Source: JBLIKP01 sp047635375
GTDB lineage: Bacteria; Bacteroidota; Bacteroidia; Sphingobacteriales; Sphingobacteriaceae
DNA length: 13,603 nt
Assembly: GCA_047635375.1 (NCBI GenBank)
Contig: JBLIKP010000065.1
Span: 1-13,603 of the forward strand
Direction of reading: 5' to 3'
The translations under genes were made by a program, and so were the position numbers. The notes beneath the pieces are model-generated. The model made no database searches. It worked only from the letters and a program-made list of their open reading frames with translations, and had not been told where the DNA came from. Positions 1 to 7,548 of this stretch are shown here, piece after piece (position 1 is the first letter of the stretch; every line of letters starts with the position of its first letter).

Positions 1-32
1 TTTTTAATTAGCAGAAACTAATTTTAGTAAAC

Positions 33-221
33 ATGAAAAAACAATTAAAAATTAAAGACCTGAAAATCACTAGTTTTGTGACCAGTATGGAAGAAAGCGA
101 AAGTGCAACCATTAAAGGCGGAACCGATACAGCTGCAGAGAATCCAACAATAAAAGATTGCTCATTGGACTGTTTTACCTTCGGTCCATGCGCTGGTTCT
201 ACTCCAGTTGCTGCATGTTAA
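33..221 (+). CDS. Candidate pinensin-like class I lanthipeptide (RiPP) precursor
   Basis: A 62-residue peptide with two clear parts. Residues 1-30 form a charged leader (Lys-rich start, then a KITSFVTS segment and acidic residues) ending in Gly29-Gly30. Residues 31-62 are the putative core, with Cys at 43, 47, 53 and 62 and Ser/Thr at 31, 33, 39, 44, 49, 56 and 57, the residues needed for thioether rings. From memory of the family, Bacteroidota class I lanthipeptide precursors of the pinensin type carry a similar SFVT-containing leader and a GG boundary. That assignment is recall, not a search. The ATG at 33 is the only sensible start; no strong Shine-Dalgarno is visible, which is normal in this phylum. 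Modification enzymes (LanB/LanC) and a peptidase transporter would lie left of the window and are not seen. It could instead be another GG-leader peptide class, with Cys in disulfides. A terminator follows 12 nt after the stop. Confidence 0.68.
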   Translation: MKKQLKIKDLKITSFVTSMEESESATIKGGTDTAAENPTIKDCSLDCFTFGPCAGSTPVAAC

Positions 222-232
222 ATTTTTATATT

Positions 233-268
233 AAAGTGGGGGTGTGTTTTATCTCCCCACTTTTATTT
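233..268 (+). terminator. Intrinsic terminator after the peptide precursor
   Basis: A perfect 9-bp stem, AAAGTGGGG (233-241) with CCCCACTTT (255-263), 13-nt loop, followed by TATTT. It starts 12 nt after the stop of the peptide gene and ends 15 nt before the propeller reading frame. The stem is A/T-flanked and nearly symmetric, so it could also work on the other strand, but no minus-strand gene ends here. Confidence 0.85.
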
Positions 269-282
269 CTCAAAAAAACCTT

Positions 283-1638
283 ATGAAGTATCTCTGAATA
301 ATTTTTTTAAGTTTTTTTTCAATATTTAATTCCATTGCCCAAGAAAACTATTTAGAAACATATTCTGGCGGAGTAAAGCCAGGAGATGTCGATGGTCCAA
401 TTGATTTTGCCCGATTTCGAAATCCAGTAGGACTGGCAATAAACAAGGATGGCAATATTTTACTAGCTGATCAAGGAAATCAAAAAATAAAACTTATTAA
501 CCTTGTTGATTTAGCGGTAATTACCTTTGCTGTGAGTAGAGTGCAGGGGTATTTAGATGGTCCTAAGGAAGTTGCAGTGTTTTCATTTCCAGGTGATATT
601 GTTTCTGATGAAATTGGAAATATTTATGTGACAGACCCACTAAATAACGTTATTCGAAAAATTGATACTGCTGGTATTGTAACTACTGCAGTTGGAAGTG
701 GTGAATTTGGATATAAAGATGGACCTGCAGATTCCGCCCAATTTTCTTCCGCAGGAGGCCTAGCATTTGACTCAAAAGGAAATTTATTTTTCAGGGACAT
801 TTTTAATAACAGAATTCGAAAAGTTTCCCTTGAGGGTATGGTCTCTACCTTTGTCGGAGGTGGGGTCACCCAGCAGAAAGATACAACCGTTATCTATGGT
901 GAGTTTCGGGATGGAAAAAATGAAGAATCAAGGTTTTATAATCCTAGCCACTTGATTATTGATAAAGATGATGTTTTATGGGTTTCGGATTATAATAACG
1001 GTGCCATTAGAAAAATAGATAGTGACGGAAATGTTTCTACTTTTTTGGGTACGATTTGTCCCGGTAAAACAGAGATAAGAGGTTATAAAGACGGTCGGAT
1101 TTAAGATGCGAGATTTAATAGGGTGGCTTCGATTGCTTTATCCGACGAACACGGAGTAATTGTTGTGGACGATGAAACTGCAAGAATTCGTCAAATAAAA
1201 GGAGATTCAGTAAAAACATTAGTAGGATCATTCCCAGGTTATAAGGATGGAGAAGGGTTGAACTCCAAAATTGGTGAATTCTGCGGAACATTGATTGTTC
1301 ATCCCACACTAAAGAATACTTTTTTATTGGGAGATTGGGAAAACAATGCTATTCGAATCTTGGTTATTGACTCCATTGGAGAGGGTACGACCACATCAAT
1401 TTCCCTTAATGAACCAAGTCTGTCTTTTTATCCAAATCCAACCCGAGATAATTTAAATCTGGACTTGAAGTCCGAAGACTTAGGAAAAATCATTCAAGTT
1501 CTTAATTTAAATGGAAGTTTAATTTTCGAGAAAGAAATTGACAATCTTAAAGAAATTATCAATTTAACCCATTTTTCCACAGGATTTTATTTATTGAAAG
1601 TTGAAGGTTATGGAATTAGGAAGTTTGAGAAAATATAA
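283..1638 (+). pseudogene. NHL-repeat beta-propeller T9SS protein, two in-frame nonsense codons
   Basis: One uninterrupted frame of 452 codons runs from ATG 283 to TAA 1636-1638 except for TGA at 295-297 (codon 5) and TAA at 1102-1104. The start encodes a signal peptide (M-K-Y-L-stop, then a hydrophobic stretch ending in a SIAQ-type cleavage site); the TGA replaces what is most simply a Trp codon. Six NHL-like blades follow, each opening with a G-[YF]-x-DG motif near nt 382, 547, 709, 899, 1081 and 1237 and containing a GNIYVTD / NNVIRKI type pattern. The TAA interrupts blade 5 at a position where the DGRI-x-DARF context suggests Gln (CAA). Codons from about nt 1423 encode a T9SS type A sorting domain (FYPNPTRDNL, ending GIRKFEKI). 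No frameshift is seen, so inactivation looks recent. Neighbouring genes use TGA and TAA as normal stops, so recoding is unlikely. The intact protein would be secreted or surface-bound; its ligand is unknown. An internal GTG at 532 could give a signal-less fragment. Confidence 0.85.
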
Positions 1639-1754
1639 GGTATAAATTGAGAATTTATCTAAACGGTCAACCTTATTCAGGACAGGTCTATCAACCCACT
1701 ACTAATTACTAACTAGTCGCTACAATCTACTCGCTCTTTATATTGCCCCAAACC

Positions 1755-1842
1755 GTCATTTCGAGCCCTGTCGAGAAACGATGATTTAAAAGCAAGATTT
1801 TGTTAACTAACCCGTCTATCTTTCGACGGAGCTCTAGATGAC
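1755..1842. repeat. Inverted-repeat intergenic element, copy 1 (full)
   Basis: The left arm begins GTCATTTCGAGCCCTGTCGA and the right arm (about 1812-1842) contains CTTTCGACGGAGCTCTAGAT, roughly its reverse complement, with a spacer of about 30 nt. The same family occurs at 3943, 11715 and 12610. Elements with a TCATTTCGAG...GTCGAGAAA left arm are, from recall, abundant between genes in many Bacteroidota genomes. Function is unknown; the transcript would fold into an imperfect hairpin. Confidence 0.75.
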
Positions 1843-1898
1843 TTTTTTAGCGATGAGTTATTAGATATGAACTATGAGTTTTTGATTGATGCTGCCTG

Positions 1899-2214
1899 AA
1901 AAGAACACCTTACTTCTTTTAATTAATCTCTGCAATTTTCTTAACCGCGAAGAGCGCCAAGCAGGCGCGAAGTAAAAGAAGGCTTCGCGGTTCTTCGTGC
2001 CTTCTTCTTTCCTTTGCGGTAAAATCGAACGGAAGAAGTTTAGAAATAAATCAAAAATTGAGTTACAATGAAAAAGGCTTGAAAGCTCCAGGGCTTGAAT
2101 GCTTGAATCCTTGATACCTCCTCCTTTATTTCTCCTTTCACTCCTGTTAGCCCGCGCAGCGAAGGGATGATTTTAAAAAAAAACGAATCAAAAATGGAGT
2201 CACATTAAAAAAGG
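1899..2214. repeat. 316-bp direct repeat, left copy
   Basis: Matches 4026-4341 base for base at a constant offset of 2127, with about four substitutions (two in the ACCGCGAAGAGCG segment, one near 1991, one near 2107) and no indel. Within it: a block of nested inverted repeats around 1945-2020 (CCGCGAAG against CTTCGCGG), a CTTGAA-rich stretch around 2079-2118, and a GCGCAGCG...GATGATTTT end. No open frame is conserved as protein. The two copies bracket the PKD protein gene. Confidence 0.92.
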
Positions 2215-2297
2215 TTGAAACTTCTTTACTTAATAGCTTGAAAAAATCACCACTAGCTACTTTCTACTAACCACTTTTTTGTTTTAGCGCGCTTCGT

Positions 2298-2340
2298 TAA
2301 AAACAAAAAAGCCGATTCCCATTAAAGAGAACCGGCTTTT
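2298..2340 (-). terminator. Intrinsic terminator of the PKD protein gene
   Basis: Read on the minus strand, AAAAGCCG pairs with CGGCTTTT (2333-2340 and 2307-2314), extended by GAA/TTC after one mismatch, followed by a run of T broken by one G (2298-2306 on the plus strand is A-rich). It begins 17 nt after the stop codon of the minus-strand gene. Confidence 0.88.
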
Positions 2341-2357
2341 GGTTGGAATAAAATCCC

Positions 2358-3695
2358 TTAATTTTTTATAAATCGCTTCGCACCAATTACTGAAGTTTCA
2401 TCGCTAAGCTCAATTAAATAATAGCCTGAATTTAGATCTTCTAGGTTAATTATTTTTGAAGTTGAGTTTAATTCAATTCCTCTTGTAGATAGAATTCTTC
2501 CAGCGATATCGCGGATTACCACCTGTGTAGGCTGTACTTTATTACTCCAAGAAAGATTGATGAAAGTATTCGCTGGGTTAGGGAATAAGTTTACGTTTGC
2601 CGTTGCAAAAGCATTGCTAATTCCTGTGGCACCTGTCGAATCACCAATTATTATAGTGTTACATGCAGTATCGCTACCAGCCAGGTTGGTGGTAGTTAAG
2701 CATACCGTGAAATATCCTGAGTCAGGGTAAACAAAGAAAGGATTACGGCTATCGCTTGTGCTGAAGTCTGGATCTCCAAATTCCCAAAACCATGAGGTTG
2801 GGTTTTTAGAGCTGGTATCGTTAAACTGAACTCCTGTAGAGCCTACAAATATGTTGTGGTCGAATCCTGATTTAGGTGTTTCGTAAACAGTGATGTAATT
2901 TACTCTAGTTTTGCTGTCATCATTTGTTCCATCAGAAATGTTAAGCTGAACGCTATATTGTCCTGGTACTGGGAATGTCATCGAAGGATTTTGATCTGTG
3001 CTAGTCATAACTCCAGGATCATTATCGACATTGAAATCCCATCCCCATGATGTCGGTCCATTTTCAGATGCATCCGTGAAGGTAACAGTTTCTCCAACTA
3101 CGATGTCACGCGTATCTGCGGTGAAGTCGGCTTTTGGTGTTGGAGTTCCTTCTGGCTCGAAGGTGATGATAAGGTCGGCGCCGTAGACAGAATTTCCGTA
3201 ACCGATCCAGTTAAAACGTTGCGTACTTGCCTCGTTAGGAGCAACACCCACAGCTAAATAAGAACCTGCTTTATTTTCAATATCAGTTATCGCACGGTCA
3301 TTTAACTGAGCGGTTACTTGACCAAATTGCCACACAATATCGTTAGCATAAAAATTTCCCGATTTAGCGTCTTCATAGAAAACTGCTTCGCTCGGATTTG
3401 TGCTTAAATCATAGTAAAAGTTTCCTGTTTCAGGCGTACTACTGGTTGAATTAATAAATCCAGTGATTTGAACCGATTGGATTCTTCTTCCTTCTTCCAA
3501 AAGATTCAAAGGAAATAATAAATAACCTAGGCTTTGTCCGCTGATTACTTCCACATCACCATCGGTTTTTGCATCGTCAATAGTAATGGTTCCAGAAAGG
3601 GTTGCGTTAACCGTTAACTGGTCTTGGGCTTTGGCTGTGCTTAAACACACACACACAATTGTGGCTACACCAAAGAATAAATTTCTAAGCTTCAT
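2358..3695 (-). CDS. Secreted PKD-domain protein with T9SS C-terminal sorting domain
   Basis: With the start at the ATG ending at 3695 the protein has 445 residues. That start is preferred over an upstream ATG at 3782 because it begins a classic signal peptide (MKLRNLFF, a hydrophobic core, and STAKAQ cleavage near residue 24). Residues 25-184 are a beta-rich region I do not recognise. Two PKD domains follow (about 187-272 and 275-350), each with the typical V-x-F-x-D and TSWxWxF motifs and a GxYxVxL-type end strand. Residues about 370-445 form a type A T9SS sorting domain (NLFPNPANTFINL, GYYLIEL, ending AKRFIKN). The protein should cross the inner membrane by Sec and the outer membrane by T9SS, and be released or attached at the surface. 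PKD domains usually support binding or spacing; no catalytic domain is visible. The gene is monocistronic with its own terminator and is bracketed by 316-bp direct repeats. Its signal-peptide codons contain a 13-nt AC run. Confidence 0.88.
   Translation of the reverse strand: MKLRNLFFGVATIVCVCLSTAKAQDQLTVNATLSGTITIDDAKTDGDVEVISGQSLGYLLFPLNLLEEGRRIQSVQITGFINSTSSTPETGNFYYDLSTNPSEAVFYEDAKSGNFYANDIVWQFGQVTAQLNDRAITDIENKAGSYLAVGVAPNEASTQRFNWIGYGNSVYGADLIITFEPEGTPTPKADFTADTRDIVVGETVTFTDASENGPTSWGWDFNVDNDPGVMTSTDQNPSMTFPVPGQYSVQLNISDGTNDDSKTRVNYITVYETPKSGFDHNIFVGSTGVQFNDTSSKNPTSWFWEFGDPDFSTSDSRNPFFVYPDSGYFTVCLTTTNLAGSDTACNTIIIGDSTGATGISNAFATANVNLFPNPANTFINLSWSNKVQPTQVVIRDIAGRILSTRGIELNSTSKIINLEDLNSGYYLIELSDETSVIGAKRFIKN
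3645..3657. repeat. (AC)6 dinucleotide run inside the signal-peptide codons
   Basis: Six AC units plus one A lie within codons 13-17 of the PKD protein, read on the minus strand as GTGTGT and encoding a V-C-V-C stretch. Gain or loss of one unit would shift the frame and switch the protein off. Confidence 0.8.
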
Positions 3696-3745
3696 AAAGT
3701 TTGTTAATTGATAAAATACAATGGGGTTGGGGGAAATAATAAGAG

Positions 3746-3753
3746 CAAATGTA
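3746..3753 (-). promoter_or_regulatory. Possible Bacteroidota -7 box for the PKD gene
   Basis: On the minus strand this reads TACATTTG, matching the TAnnTTTG -7 consensus known for the primary sigma factor of Bacteroidota. It lies about 50 nt upstream of the preferred ATG and downstream of the alternative ATG at 3782, which supports the shorter protein. A TTTG is seen upstream, but at about 26 nt it is further than the usual -33 spacing, so the call is tentative. Confidence 0.4.
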
Positions 3754-3782
3754 AGAGTTTTAACCCTGAAGTTTAAATTCAA

Positions 3783-3942
3783 AGGGTGTAATATTTTAAT
3801 TACGGCATATTTGATGATTTGTTACAATTCATTAGCTCCGGTACATGATAATTTTAATTCTGCTGCTCACTTCATCTAATTAGTGCAAGAGTTCAGTAGT
3901 GCAAAAGTTCCCTGGGCGTAAGTTTTTATTTTGCCCCAAACC
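3783..3942. other. Upstream region of the PKD gene, nothing recognised
   Basis: AT-rich sequence without an open frame, terminator or RNA gene that I can identify. It separates the PKD gene promoter region from the repeat block that ends just downstream of rodA. Confidence 0.5.
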
Positions 3943-3973
3943 GTCATTTCGAGCCCTGTCGAGAAACGATGAT
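3943..3973. repeat. Inverted-repeat intergenic element, copy 2 (left arm only)
   Basis: About 40 bases around this arm (GCCCCAAACC followed by GTCATTTCGAGCCCTGTCGA) are the same as at 1744-1785, but the right arm is missing here. The element again precedes a copy of the 316-bp repeat, 52 nt away instead of about 110 nt. Confidence 0.8.
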
Positions 3974-4025
3974 TAATAAGCAATAAATAAGTAGATAGGA
4001 GAAAGTAGTGTTTGGAATAATCTAT

Positions 4026-4341
4026 AAAAGAACACCTTACTTCTTTTAATTAATCTCTGCAATTTTCTTAACCGCAAAAAGCGCCAAGCAGGCGCGAAGT
4101 AAAAGAAGGCTTCGCGGGTCTTCGTGCCTTCTTCTTTCCTTTGCGGTAAAATCGAACGGAAGAAGTTTAGAAATAAATCAAAAATTGAGTTACAATGAAA
4201 AAGGCTTGAAAGCTCCAGGGCTTGAATGCTTGAACCCTTGATACCTCCTCCTTTATTTCTCCTTTCACTCCTGTTAGCCCGCGCAGCGAAGGGATGATTT
4301 TAAAAAAAAACGAATCAAAAATGGAGTCACATTAAAAAAGG
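4026..4341. repeat. 316-bp direct repeat, right copy
   Basis: Second copy of the repeat at 1899-2214 in the same orientation, about 99% identical by eye. Its end lies 17 nt from the rodA stop codon, so rod-operon transcripts reading out of rodA enter it directly. The inverted-repeat block near 4072-4147 could end or stabilise that transcript, but there is no T-run typical of an intrinsic terminator. Confidence 0.92.
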
Positions 4342-4358
4342 CTTGAAAACTTGACCGC

Positions 4359-5618
4359 TTATTTAACTATAAACTTCCTATCAGCATCCAACCTCAACAT
4401 AATGAAAAGCAGAATAGTAAATCCCCACAACGAAGATCCACCATAACTTAAGAAAGGAAGCGGAATTCCAATCACGGGCATCAAGCCAATGGTCATTCCC
4501 ACATTTACCATCAAGTGGAAAAAGAGGATGGAGGCCACTCCGTATCCGTAGATTCTAGAAAAATCAGACCTCTGCCGCTCGGCGAGGTAGATAAGCCGCA
4601 GAAACATTGCAAAGAAAAGCGACAGCAAGGAGAATGTCCCCAAGAATCCATATTCTTCACCTACAGTGCAGAAAATAAAGTCGGTGCTTTGCTCTGGGAC
4701 AAAGTCGAACTTGGTTTGTGTGCCTTGCAGAAAGCCCTTTCCAGTGAATCCTCCGGAACCAATGGCAATCATACTCTGGTTTAAATTATAACCCGCTCCT
4801 TGATTGTCCTGAGCCTTTCCTAGGATGATGTTTATCCGGTCTTGCTGGTAATTCCTTAGGATATTGTTAAAACCATAATGCACACTCATCGTCAGACTGC
4901 CGGCTGCAATGAATACCAAAACGGCCATTCGCCACACTTTCTTCTTTTTCCGCGTGTAATAGATGTAATAAGCGGTTATTAGCCCAAAGGCGATAAGTAG
5001 GTAGTAGTTGTTATACATCAGCGCAAGCACGGTAATAATTATCACTCCCGTCCCTACAATCAGAATATTTTGATTTAACCCTTCTCTGTAAAGCACTAAA
5101 ATAAAGGCGGTGTATGTGAGCGCACTTCCAGTATCTCCCTGTAGGAGGATTAACACTGCCGGAAGCATCATTATTGAGAAACTCAGGATATGGGTTTTTA
5201 TGTTATGGAATTTCTTTCCTGGTGTACTCAGGTATTTCGCCAGTGCCAGCGTGGTGCCGAACTTCGCAAATTCAGCCGGTTGTAGCTTGAACGCCCCAAT
5301 CTGAAACCACGACCTTGATCCGGCAACCTCGGTCCCAAAGACCAGAACTCCTGCGAGGAGCGCCATGGTTATCCCGAAAAACAGGTAGCTAAATGTCGAG
5401 TAAAACTTACTGTCAAGAATTAATATGAAAAACGCGATAACCAATGATGTTCCAATCCACAGAAGTTGTTTACCATAGTTTCTGCTTAGAGCAAAAATAC
5501 TTTCGTGCTCAGGATCGAAAACAGCTGCGTAGATATTCACCCAACCAATTAAGCAGAGTATCAAGTAAATCCCTATAGTTAACCAATCTAAATTCGCTAT
5601 TACATTGTTCTTTTGCAT
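4359..5618 (-). CDS. rodA: Peptidoglycan glycosyltransferase RodA (SEDS family)
   Basis: A 419-residue multi-pass membrane protein, near the usual SEDS length or slightly longer. RodA polymerises lipid II into glycan strands in the inner membrane, working with PBP2 in the elongasome. Visible family motifs: GSRSWFQIGAFKLQPAEFAK at 100-119 with Trp104, QGDTGSAL at 160-167, FVPEQSTDFIF at 306-316 with Asp313 (position of the essential SEDS acidic residue), and GIPLPFLSYGGSS at 384-396. A basic loop RKKKK lies near 223. The ATG overlaps the last base of the mrdA stop codon (TAATG), indicating translational coupling and matching the RodA-PBP2 working pair. It is the last gene of the block. FtsW is the main alternative, but the neighbours favour RodA. 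Confidence 0.95.
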   Translation of the reverse strand: MQKNNVIANLDWLTIGIYLILCLIGWVNIYAAVFDPEHESIFALSRNYGKQLLWIGTSLVIAFFILILDSKFYSTFSYLFFGITMALLAGVLVFGTEVAGSRSWFQIGAFKLQPAEFAKFGTTLALAKYLSTPGKKFHNIKTHILSFSIMMLPAVLILLQGDTGSALTYTAFILVLYREGLNQNILIVGTGVIIITVLALMYNNYYLLIAFGLITAYYIYYTRKKKKVWRMAVLVFIAAGSLTMSVHYGFNNILRNYQQDRINIILGKAQDNQGAGYNLNQSMIAIGSGGFTGKGFLQGTQTKFDFVPEQSTDFIFCTVGEEYGFLGTFSLLSLFFAMFLRLIYLAERQRSDFSRIYGYGVASILFFHLMVNVGMTIGLMPVIGIPLPFLSYGGSSLWGFTILLFIMLRLDADRKFIVK

Positions 5619-7459
5619 TAGTCCTTTTTCGCGGTTACTTGTTTCTTTTCGGGTTTATTTATGAAATCGGTGTCGTACATTTTTTGCTCTATCCACGGTT
5701 TTGTCGTGTATCCCTTGAGGTATTTTTCTATCATCAAACTGGCAATAGGTGCTGCCCATGTTGCTCCGTAACCGGAATTTTCAACGACTACGGCAATCGC
5801 AATTTTGGGGTTGTCACGAGGTGCAAATGCTACGAAAACGGAGTGGTCTTTTCCATGGGGATTTTCTACTGTTCCTGTTTTTCCGCACATTACTATGCTG
5901 TCAATCCTGGACCAAAATCCTGTTCCTTTATCTACAACCATTTGCATTCCGTCAATCACCTCTTCAAAATCAGAAGTGGGAACACTTACCTTATGTTCTT
6001 CTAGGTATTTTTTGGTTAACTCCCCAAACTCTTCTTTGTTTTTCACTAGGTGCGGAATGTAATAATGCCCGCGGTTAGCAATAATTGCCATGATATTGGC
6101 CATTTGAAGTGGAGTGATTCCAAGTTCTCCCTGACCAATTCCAAGGGAAATAATGGTGCTGGCTTTCCATCGGCCACGACCGTAATACTTGTCGTATAAA
6201 GTACTCGCGGGAAGTAAACCTTTTAACTCGTTAGGAAGGTCAAGCCCTAACTTTTGACCAAGACCAAAACTTGCCACCTCTTCACGCCAATGATTGAAAG
6301 CGTCTTCTGACGAGCCATTAAACTGCGGCTCTTCCATCATGGTTTTAAAGCTGTTGCAGAAATAGGCATTACACGAATACGAAATCGCCTGCTTTAAATT
6401 TATTGAACTTGGGTGATCATGACATTTCACGGTATGTGAACCGTTACGGTAATATCCTGGGCAGTAAAACCAATCTTTAATACCATGCTTTTTGCCAATA
6501 AGCGCCATGACCAACTTGAAGATGGATCCCGGAGGGTATTGCGCCATGGTGGCACGGTTGAATAATGGTTTGTTTTCGTCGGTGTAAAGGGCGCTGTAAT
6601 TTGCAGAACGGGCTCTTCCTACCAAAAGGTTGGGGTCGTAGCTGGGACTGCTTACCATCGCTAGGACTTCTCCCGTCGAAGGCTCAATGGCCACAATACT
6701 CCCTTTTTTGTTGTTCATCAACTTCTCTCCAAAAATTTGAAGCTCGAGGTCGATGGTGCTTATTATTTCTTGTCCAGCAACGGCTAAAGTGTCGTATTTA
6801 CCGTCTGCATAGCTCCCTTGAGCACGGTTAAACACGTCTACCATAATGTTTTTCACGCCTCGTTGTCCGCGCAAAGCAGGTTCGTAAACCTTTTCTACAC
6901 CACTAAACCCGACATAATCTCCAGACTTGTAGTAGTTATCAGAAGCGCCAATAATGTTTTCATTCACCTCACTTACATAGCCCAAAATGTGCGAGCCAAT
7001 AGGGTAGGGGTAATCACGAACAGTTCTTACCTGCACGTAGAATCCAGGGAATGAAAACATGTGTTCCTGAAGTTCGGCGTAGGTTCGTGCTGAAAGTTGT
7101 TTTTCGAAGAGTGACGATTTGTACCGAGAATAGCGAGCGGCCTTTTTTATTTTCTCGGAGAATTCTTCCTCGGAAATAGAAATCATTTCGCAGAGGCGTG
7201 CCGTATCAATTTTATCGCTTACTTGACCAGGCACAACCATAAGGTCGTAAATCGCCTGGTTTTGCACCATGATGCGCTGGTTGCGATCATAAATGATGCC
7301 TCGTGCGGGGTAAACCGTGATTTCTCTCAAAACATTACTGTTCGCCGAAATAGCGAAGCTATCGTCCACCACCTGAAGGAAAAACAGACGGATGACGAAA
7401 ATCACCCCAATAAAAAGGAAGATGGCTTGGATAATGTATTTTCGGTTATGTAAATTCAA
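5618..7459 (-). CDS. mrdA: Penicillin-binding protein 2 (elongasome transpeptidase)
   Basis: A 613-residue class B PBP that cross-links the glycan made by RodA. Order: short cytoplasmic tail, one membrane helix (about 9-31), a dimerisation/pedestal region with R-G-x-I-x-D-R-N (53-60), then the transpeptidase domain from about 250. Active-site motifs are complete: Ser312-x-x-Lys315 in PPGSIFK, Ser362-Cys-Asn364, and KTGT at 527-530. A Lys-rich tail follows. The start is TTG: an in-frame TAA lies three codons upstream (7466-7468), no ATG exists between mreD and here, and the next in-frame Met is residue 64, after the membrane helix. An AAGGAG (minus strand, 7489-7494) lies 29 nt upstream, too far to be the usual ribosome site. 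The gap to mreD is 89 nt. Confidence 0.95.
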   Translation of the reverse strand: MNLHNRKYIIQAIFLFIGVIFVIRLFFLQVVDDSFAISANSNVLREITVYPARGIIYDRNQRIMVQNQAIYDLMVVPGQVSDKIDTARLCEMISISEEEFSEKIKKAARYSRYKSSLFEKQLSARTYAELQEHMFSFPGFYVQVRTVRDYPYPIGSHILGYVSEVNENIIGASDNYYKSGDYVGFSGVEKVYEPALRGQRGVKNIMVDVFNRAQGSYADGKYDTLAVAGQEIISTIDLELQIFGEKLMNNKKGSIVAIEPSTGEVLAMVSSPSYDPNLLVGRARSANYSALYTDENKPLFNRATMAQYPPGSIFKLVMALIGKKHGIKDWFYCPGYYRNGSHTVKCHDHPSSINLKQAISYSCNAYFCNSFKTMMEEPQFNGSSEDAFNHWREEVASFGLGQKLGLDLPNELKGLLPASTLYDKYYGRGRWKASTIISLGIGQGELGITPLQMANIMAIIANRGHYYIPHLVKNKEEFGELTKKYLEEHKVSVPTSDFEEVIDGMQMVVDKGTGFWSRIDSIVMCGKTGTVENPHGKDHSVFVAFAPRDNPKIAIAVVVENSGYGATWAAPIASLMIEKYLKGYTTKPWIEQKMYDTDFINKPEKKQVTAKKD

Positions 7460-7548
7460 TTTTTTTTATTCGAAAATGGTGGTTACTTCTCCTTTTAATA
7501 TAACAAAATATTAGGGTGAAGATTGTGTTCAAACCCTTAAAAATATTG

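Larger units (their letters stand above)
1639..2297. other. Gene-free, repeat-rich intergenic stretch
   Basis: No credible reading frame is present. The stretch holds the inverted-repeat element at 1755-1842 and the long direct repeat at 1899-2214. The remainder (1639-1754, 1843-1898, 2215-2297) is AT-rich with short ACTAATTACT-like words that recur near 2245 and 12307, which suggests eroded repeat material. I see no tRNA or other RNA gene in it. Confidence 0.7.

Noticed and set aside
283..1638. Reassigned or recoded stop codons in the propeller gene
   Set aside because: Two different stops (TGA and TAA) are involved, mreC ends with TGA and mrdA with TAA in the same window, and no recoding element is visible; nonsense mutation is simpler.
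1123..1638. Separate 171-codon gene with a T9SS domain
   Set aside because: It is in the same frame as the upstream propeller blades and begins inside blade 5, so it is the 3' part of one interrupted gene.
2358..3782. Longer 474-residue start for the PKD protein
   Set aside because: The extra 29 residues precede a complete signal peptide beginning at 3695, and a -7-like box lies between the two ATGs.
1899..4341. The direct repeats as ends of a composite transposon
   Set aside because: There is no transposase between or within them, no terminal inverted repeats and no visible target-site duplication.
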